Below are positions 61,104 through 64,000 of a stretch of 64,000 nt of DNA, one piece after another (the stretch's first letter is position 1; each line of letters starts with the position of its first letter). The position numbers and the translations under genes were made by a program. The stretch lies in the NCBI RefSeq assembly GCF_023507705.1, contig NZ_JALBGD010000005.1, positions 1 through 64,000 of the forward strand, written 5' to 3'. A model generated the notes under the pieces. It worked only from the letters and a program-made list of their open reading frames with translations. It had not been told where the DNA came from and ran no database searches. Origin of the DNA: Stappia sp. WLB 29 (GTDB taxonomy: Bacteria > Pseudomonadota > Alphaproteobacteria > Rhizobiales > Stappiaceae).

Positions 61104-62057
61104 TCAGTCTGGCGGGCCGGTACGGTTGATGCGGGCGGCCAGTTCCTCCTGGCTGCGGCGGTTCTCGCGATGGGCGATATAGATGCCGCTGCCGACGATC
61201 AGGGCAATGCCGATCCAGGTCGGTCCGTCGGGAAAATCGCCGAAGACCAGATAGCCGAACACGGTCGCACTGACGATCTCCAGGTAATTGAACGGCGCCA
61301 GGACGGAGGCGGGCGCGGCCGCAAAAGCCTGGACGATCAGCCCATGCGCGAAGAAGGACAGCGCGCCGACCAGGGCGAGCAGGCCCCAGCCGGGCAGGTC
61401 GGGCATCACCGCCTCGGCCGGCTCGTAGCCCGCGGTATTGGCGGCGACGAACAGGACGCCGAGCAGCATCACCCCGCCGAGCCCGGCGGTGAACTGGACG
61501 CAGAGCATGCCGCCCTCGCCGGACAGCTTGCGGGTGATCACGAGATACAGCGCAAAGAGCAGGGCGGCGCATAGCGGCAGCAGCGCAGTAAGACCGAAAG
61601 TCTCGAAGCCCGGACGGATGATGATCGCGGCTCCGGCAAGACCGACGAGCACGGCGATCCAGCGGCGCGGACCGACCTGTTCCTTCAGCACCAGCGCCGA
61701 CAGGACGGTCAGGATCATCGGCTCGACGAAAAAGATCGCGATGGCGTCGGCCACGGGCATCGTCGCAACCGCGGTGAAGAAGCAGACCGTCGCACCGGAG
61801 AGGAAGAAACCGCGCAGCAGATGCGGCCATAGGCGCCGGGCCCGCAGCACCGAAAGGCCAGGGCCGATGGCGGCGGTCAGCAGCGCGAACACCATCTGGA
61901 AGGCGAAGCGGGCAAGCGCGATCTGCAGCGGCGGCTGGGTCTCCGTCAGATACTTGGCCGTGACGTCCATCATCGGCACCAGCAGCATGGCGACGCTCAT
62001 CAGGGCGATGCCGCGCATGACCTCGGCGGCCGGCACGCTGCCTGCGCTGTCGCTCAT
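61104..62057 (-). CDS. EamA/DMT-family transporter
   Basis: A 317-residue protein with ten predicted helices and two EamA repeats, starting GIALMSVAMLLVPMMDVTAK, with ATMPVADAIAIFFVEPMILT (repeat 1) and APFNYLEIVSATVFGYLVFG (repeat 2). It resembles the RhaT/YdcZ-like carriers next to ribF/lspA in other Alphaproteobacteria. Substrate unknown. It overlaps ribF by four bases (ATGA), so translation is coupled. Confidence 0.9.
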   Translation of the reverse strand: MSDSAGSVPAAEVMRGIALMSVAMLLVPMMDVTAKYLTETQPPLQIALARFAFQMVFALLTAAIGPGLSVLRARRLWPHLLRGFFLSGATVCFFTAVATMPVADAIAIFFVEPMILTVLSALVLKEQVGPRRWIAVLVGLAGAAIIIRPGFETFGLTALLPLCAALLFALYLVITRKLSGEGGMLCVQFTAGLGGVMLLGVLFVAANTAGYEPAEAVMPDLPGWGLLALVGALSFFAHGLIVQAFAAAPASVLAPFNYLEIVSATVFGYLVFGDFPDGPTWIGIALIVGSGIYIAHRENRRSQEELAARINRTGPPD

Positions 62058-63055
62058 CTGGGCGGGCCGTTCACGGCCAAATCGATGGTGCCGAGCGGGA
62101 CAAGGCTGGCCAGCACGGCCCGTGCCTCGGCGCTGTCCCGGTCCATCTGCGCGATCAGCGCCTCGATGCTGTCGAAGCGCTCCTCCGCGCGCAGCCGCGC
62201 GGCAAGCATCACCTGGAGCCTATGCCCATAAAGATCGCCGGAAAAGTCGAAGAGGAAGACTTCCAGCAGCGGCGCGCCATTGTCGAAGGTCGGCCGGCGG
62301 CCGAAGCTGGCGACGCCGTCGATCCACTCGCCGCTATTGGCGCGCGCGCGCACTGCATAGATGCCGTGGGCCAGTTCGGTCTCGGCCGGCAGCGCCAGGT
62401 TGGCCGTCGGATACCCGAGATCGCGGCCGCGCTTCTCGCCGTGGCGCACTTCTGCCTCCACCGACCAGCGGTAGCCGAGCAAGGCGTTTGCCAGCACCAC
62501 ATCGCCGGCAGCAAGCGCTGCGCGCACGCGGCTGGAGGACACGGCCTCGCCCGCCTCGTCCGTCGCAGCCGTGACGATGGTGACGCCGAAGCCGTCGGAG
62601 CGGCCGGCAGCACGCAGGAAGTCCGGCGTGCCGCGCCGGCCCCGGCCGAAATGGAAGTCGTATCCGGTCACCGCGTGGCGGATATGCAGCTTATCCCTCA
62701 GGATCTCGTGGACGAAGGCTTCGGCCTCGAGCCCGGCAAAGGCGCGGGTGAAGGGCAGGCTGACCATGCCGTCGAGCCCGGTCGCCGCCATCACGCGTGC
62801 CTTCATCGGCTCCGGGGTCAGGCGGAAGACCGGCTTGTCCGGATTGAACACGGTGCGCGGATGCGGCTCGAAGGTCAGCGCGAAGGCCGGCACCGACTGG
62901 GCGCGGGCGATCTCCAGCGCCTCGCCCAGCACGGCCTGGTGACCGCGATGCACGCCGTCGAAATTGCCGATCGCCACGACGCCGTCGGCAAGGGCCGCCG
63001 GGAACTCCGCCAGATCGCTGACGAGGGGAAAGGCAGTGGAGACGAGATCGGTCAT
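62054..63055 (-). CDS. ribF: Riboflavin kinase/FAD synthetase
   Basis: A bifunctional 333-residue enzyme making FMN and then FAD. The N-terminal nucleotidyltransferase domain has GNFDGVHRGHQAVL and FEPHPRTVFNPDKP and the GYDFHFGRGRRGTPDFL segment. The C-terminal riboflavin kinase domain has GRDLGYPTANLAL and VEVFLFDF-like strands. The ATG at 63055 gives MTDLVSTAFPLVSDLAE. Cytoplasmic. It heads a likely operon with the EamA transporter and lspA. Confidence 0.96.
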   Translation of the reverse strand: MTDLVSTAFPLVSDLAEFPAALADGVVAIGNFDGVHRGHQAVLGEALEIARAQSVPAFALTFEPHPRTVFNPDKPVFRLTPEPMKARVMAATGLDGMVSLPFTRAFAGLEAEAFVHEILRDKLHIRHAVTGYDFHFGRGRRGTPDFLRAAGRSDGFGVTIVTAATDEAGEAVSSSRVRAALAAGDVVLANALLGYRWSVEAEVRHGEKRGRDLGYPTANLALPAETELAHGIYAVRARANSGEWIDGVASFGRRPTFDNGAPLLEVFLFDFSGDLYGHRLQVMLAARLRAEERFDSIEALIAQMDRDSAEARAVLASLVPLGTIDLAVNGPPR

Positions 63056-63224
63056 CGGCGTCGAGGGCTTGCCGGACACGCTGGATGGCGCGCGGTCTGA
63101 GGCTGAATGGGCGCACCGCCTGCATGCGGCACGAAACTGCCGGCGGACCCTGCCCATTCGCCCGAAAAAGGTCAAGCGCTGCGAGCGCTCCGCCAGGTCT
63201 CGGCGTGTTGGTCGGCGTGTCGGC

Positions 63225-63680
63225 TCAGCCGCGCGGGTCGCCGGCCTCCTGCTCGGTGCGGCTTGGCACCTTGACCACGGCCTCGCCCTCCAGGACGACC
63301 GTGTCGCCGACGGTGCAGCGGCAGTCGAGCCGGGCCCGGTTGCCCTTCTCCATCAGTTCGCTGACGGTGACCGTTACCGTCACCTCGTCGCCGATTCGCA
63401 CCGGAGCGCGGAAATTCAGCGTCTGCGAGAGGTAGATCGCCCCAGGTCCGGGCAGCCGTGTCCCCAGCACTGCCGAGATCAGGCTGGCGGTGTACAGCCC
63501 ATGGGCGATACGCGTGCGGAATGGCGTGCGCGCGGCGAAGTGCTCCGACAGGTGGATCGGATTGCGGTCGCCGGAAACCTCCGCGAAGCCAATGACATCG
63601 GAAGAGCTTACAGTTTTCGTCAGGGTTTCGCTGAGCCCTGGTGCGAGATCTTCGTAATAGAGCGTCTGCAACGCCAGCAT
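63225..63680 (-). CDS. MaoC-like hot-dog dehydratase
   Basis: A 151-residue hot-dog-fold protein of the (R)-specific enoyl-CoA hydratase group. The catalytic signature is SGDRNPIHLSEHFA (Asp, His), followed by RIAHGLYTASLISAVLG. It probably hydrates enoyl-CoA in fatty-acid or polyhydroxyalkanoate metabolism, although MaoC relatives have many substrates. It is 169 bp upstream of ribF on the same strand and divergent from cheY. Confidence 0.9.
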   Translation of the reverse strand: MLALQTLYYEDLAPGLSETLTKTVSSSDVIGFAEVSGDRNPIHLSEHFAARTPFRTRIAHGLYTASLISAVLGTRLPGPGAIYLSQTLNFRAPVRIGDEVTVTVTVSELMEKGNRARLDCRCTVGDTVVLEGEAVVKVPSRTEQEAGDPRG

Positions 63681-63921
63681 CGGTCTCCTCCGTCCTTGCT
63701 CCTTCGGCAGGAGGAGACGCTAGACCCTCGCGGTGGGCGCGGCAATTAAGCTTTCGTGTCAGATGTAGCAGGGCGCATTAACGGAGTTTTCAGGGGAGCC
63801 GGGTAGTGTGGCAAGGCGTGGGGAGGCGGGGACACGGCCAAGTGTCTTCCTCCTGGAGATTTGAAGAAGCATCAGACGCCCGCTCAAGCGGGTCGGGCAG
63901 ATTGACAGTATGGAGTAGACA

Positions 63922-64000
63922 ATGGCCCTGGATGTTCAGATGCCGGTCCTCGTGGTGGACGACTACAAGACCATGATCCGCATCATCCGCAACCTGCTCA
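63922..64000 (+). CDS. cheY: Chemotaxis response regulator CheY (cut by window edge)
   Basis: The first 26 residues are visible: MALDVQMPVLVVDDYKTMIR then IIRNLL. VVDDY with its Asp pair and the helix KTMIRIIRNLL are typical of alphaproteobacterial CheY that controls the flagellar motor. The remainder, with the phosphorylated Asp, lies beyond the window. The ATG at 63922 follows TGGAG. The 241-bp region upstream is shared with the divergent MaoC gene. Confidence 0.85.
   Translation, partial: MALDVQMPVLVVDDYKTMIRIIRNLL

Overview
The window is about 64 kb of GC-rich chromosomal DNA (roughly two thirds G+C) from an alphaproteobacterium. Gene content points to Hyphomicrobiales (Rhizobiales): an LsrB/VtlR-type LysR regulator divergent from a DUF1127 gene, a CheZ of the alphaproteobacterial kind, an alphaproteobacterial-type HisRS beside hisZ and hisG, a TipF-like EAL protein, a rsmE-gshA pair and two TRAP transporters. 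A marine Stappia/Labrenzia-like genus would fit, but that is inference. No rRNA, tRNA, CRISPR, prophage or full insertion sequence was found. The main signs of mobility or recombination are small: a 161-bp MITE-like insertion, dispersed intergenic repeats and a low-GC patch inside hisS.

Layout. 1-9.4 kb: xseA (-), rsmE, gshA and a DUF937-like gene (+), DUF1127/lsrB divergent pair, an EamA transporter, a small membrane protein, a CxxC protein and a Tat-exported thioredoxin. 9.4-17.3 kb: a lactate-utilisation module, with a GntR regulator and lutABC on the minus strand and a TakP-type TRAP dctPQM operon leaving in the other direction. 17.3-28.5 kb: DUF3422 protein, cytochrome c, a LysR regulator divergent from glcDEF (glycolate oxidase), an L,D-transpeptidase, a DUF2927 protein, cheZ and tag. 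29-33.4 kb: a second TRAP operon whose small- and large-permease genes are separated by the MITE, followed by an isocitrate-lyase-superfamily enzyme and a possible small RNA gene. 33.4-39.6 kb: amidase, Crp-family regulator, and an operon of GT2-GtrA, GT83-type transferase and a ChbG-like protein with a degraded metal site. 39.9-44.5 kb: SnoaL-like protein, hisS-hisZ-hisG, slyX. 45-47.2 kb: groESL with a CIRCE operator. 47.4-54.7 kb: TadG-like protein, a sigma-54 activator with an atypical receiver, a divergent HlyD/FtsX/LolD-type ABC system and a CopZ-like protein. 54.9-63.7 kb: TipF-like protein, two M16 peptidases (one catalytic, one not), lipoprotein, lspA, an EamA transporter, ribF and a MaoC protein. 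The window ends inside a cheY.

Working together: the two TRAP systems plus lutABC and glcDEF describe a cell feeding on small hydroxy- and oxo-acids (lactate, glycolate, possibly branched hydroxy-diacids). cheZ, cheY and tipF indicate a flagellated, chemotactic cell. Strong hairpins lie between the binding-protein gene and the permease genes in both TRAP operons, and good intrinsic terminators separate most transcription units.

Most striking observations: the MITE at the dctQ/dctM junction; a three-hairpin dispersed repeat (VIPAKAGIQ type) whose copies differ by base-pair-preserving changes; the low-GC in-frame patch in hisS; an AT-rich palindromic region followed by a structured, terminator-ended stretch that could be a small RNA; and an ATTC-N8-GAAT operator in front of the exported thioredoxin.
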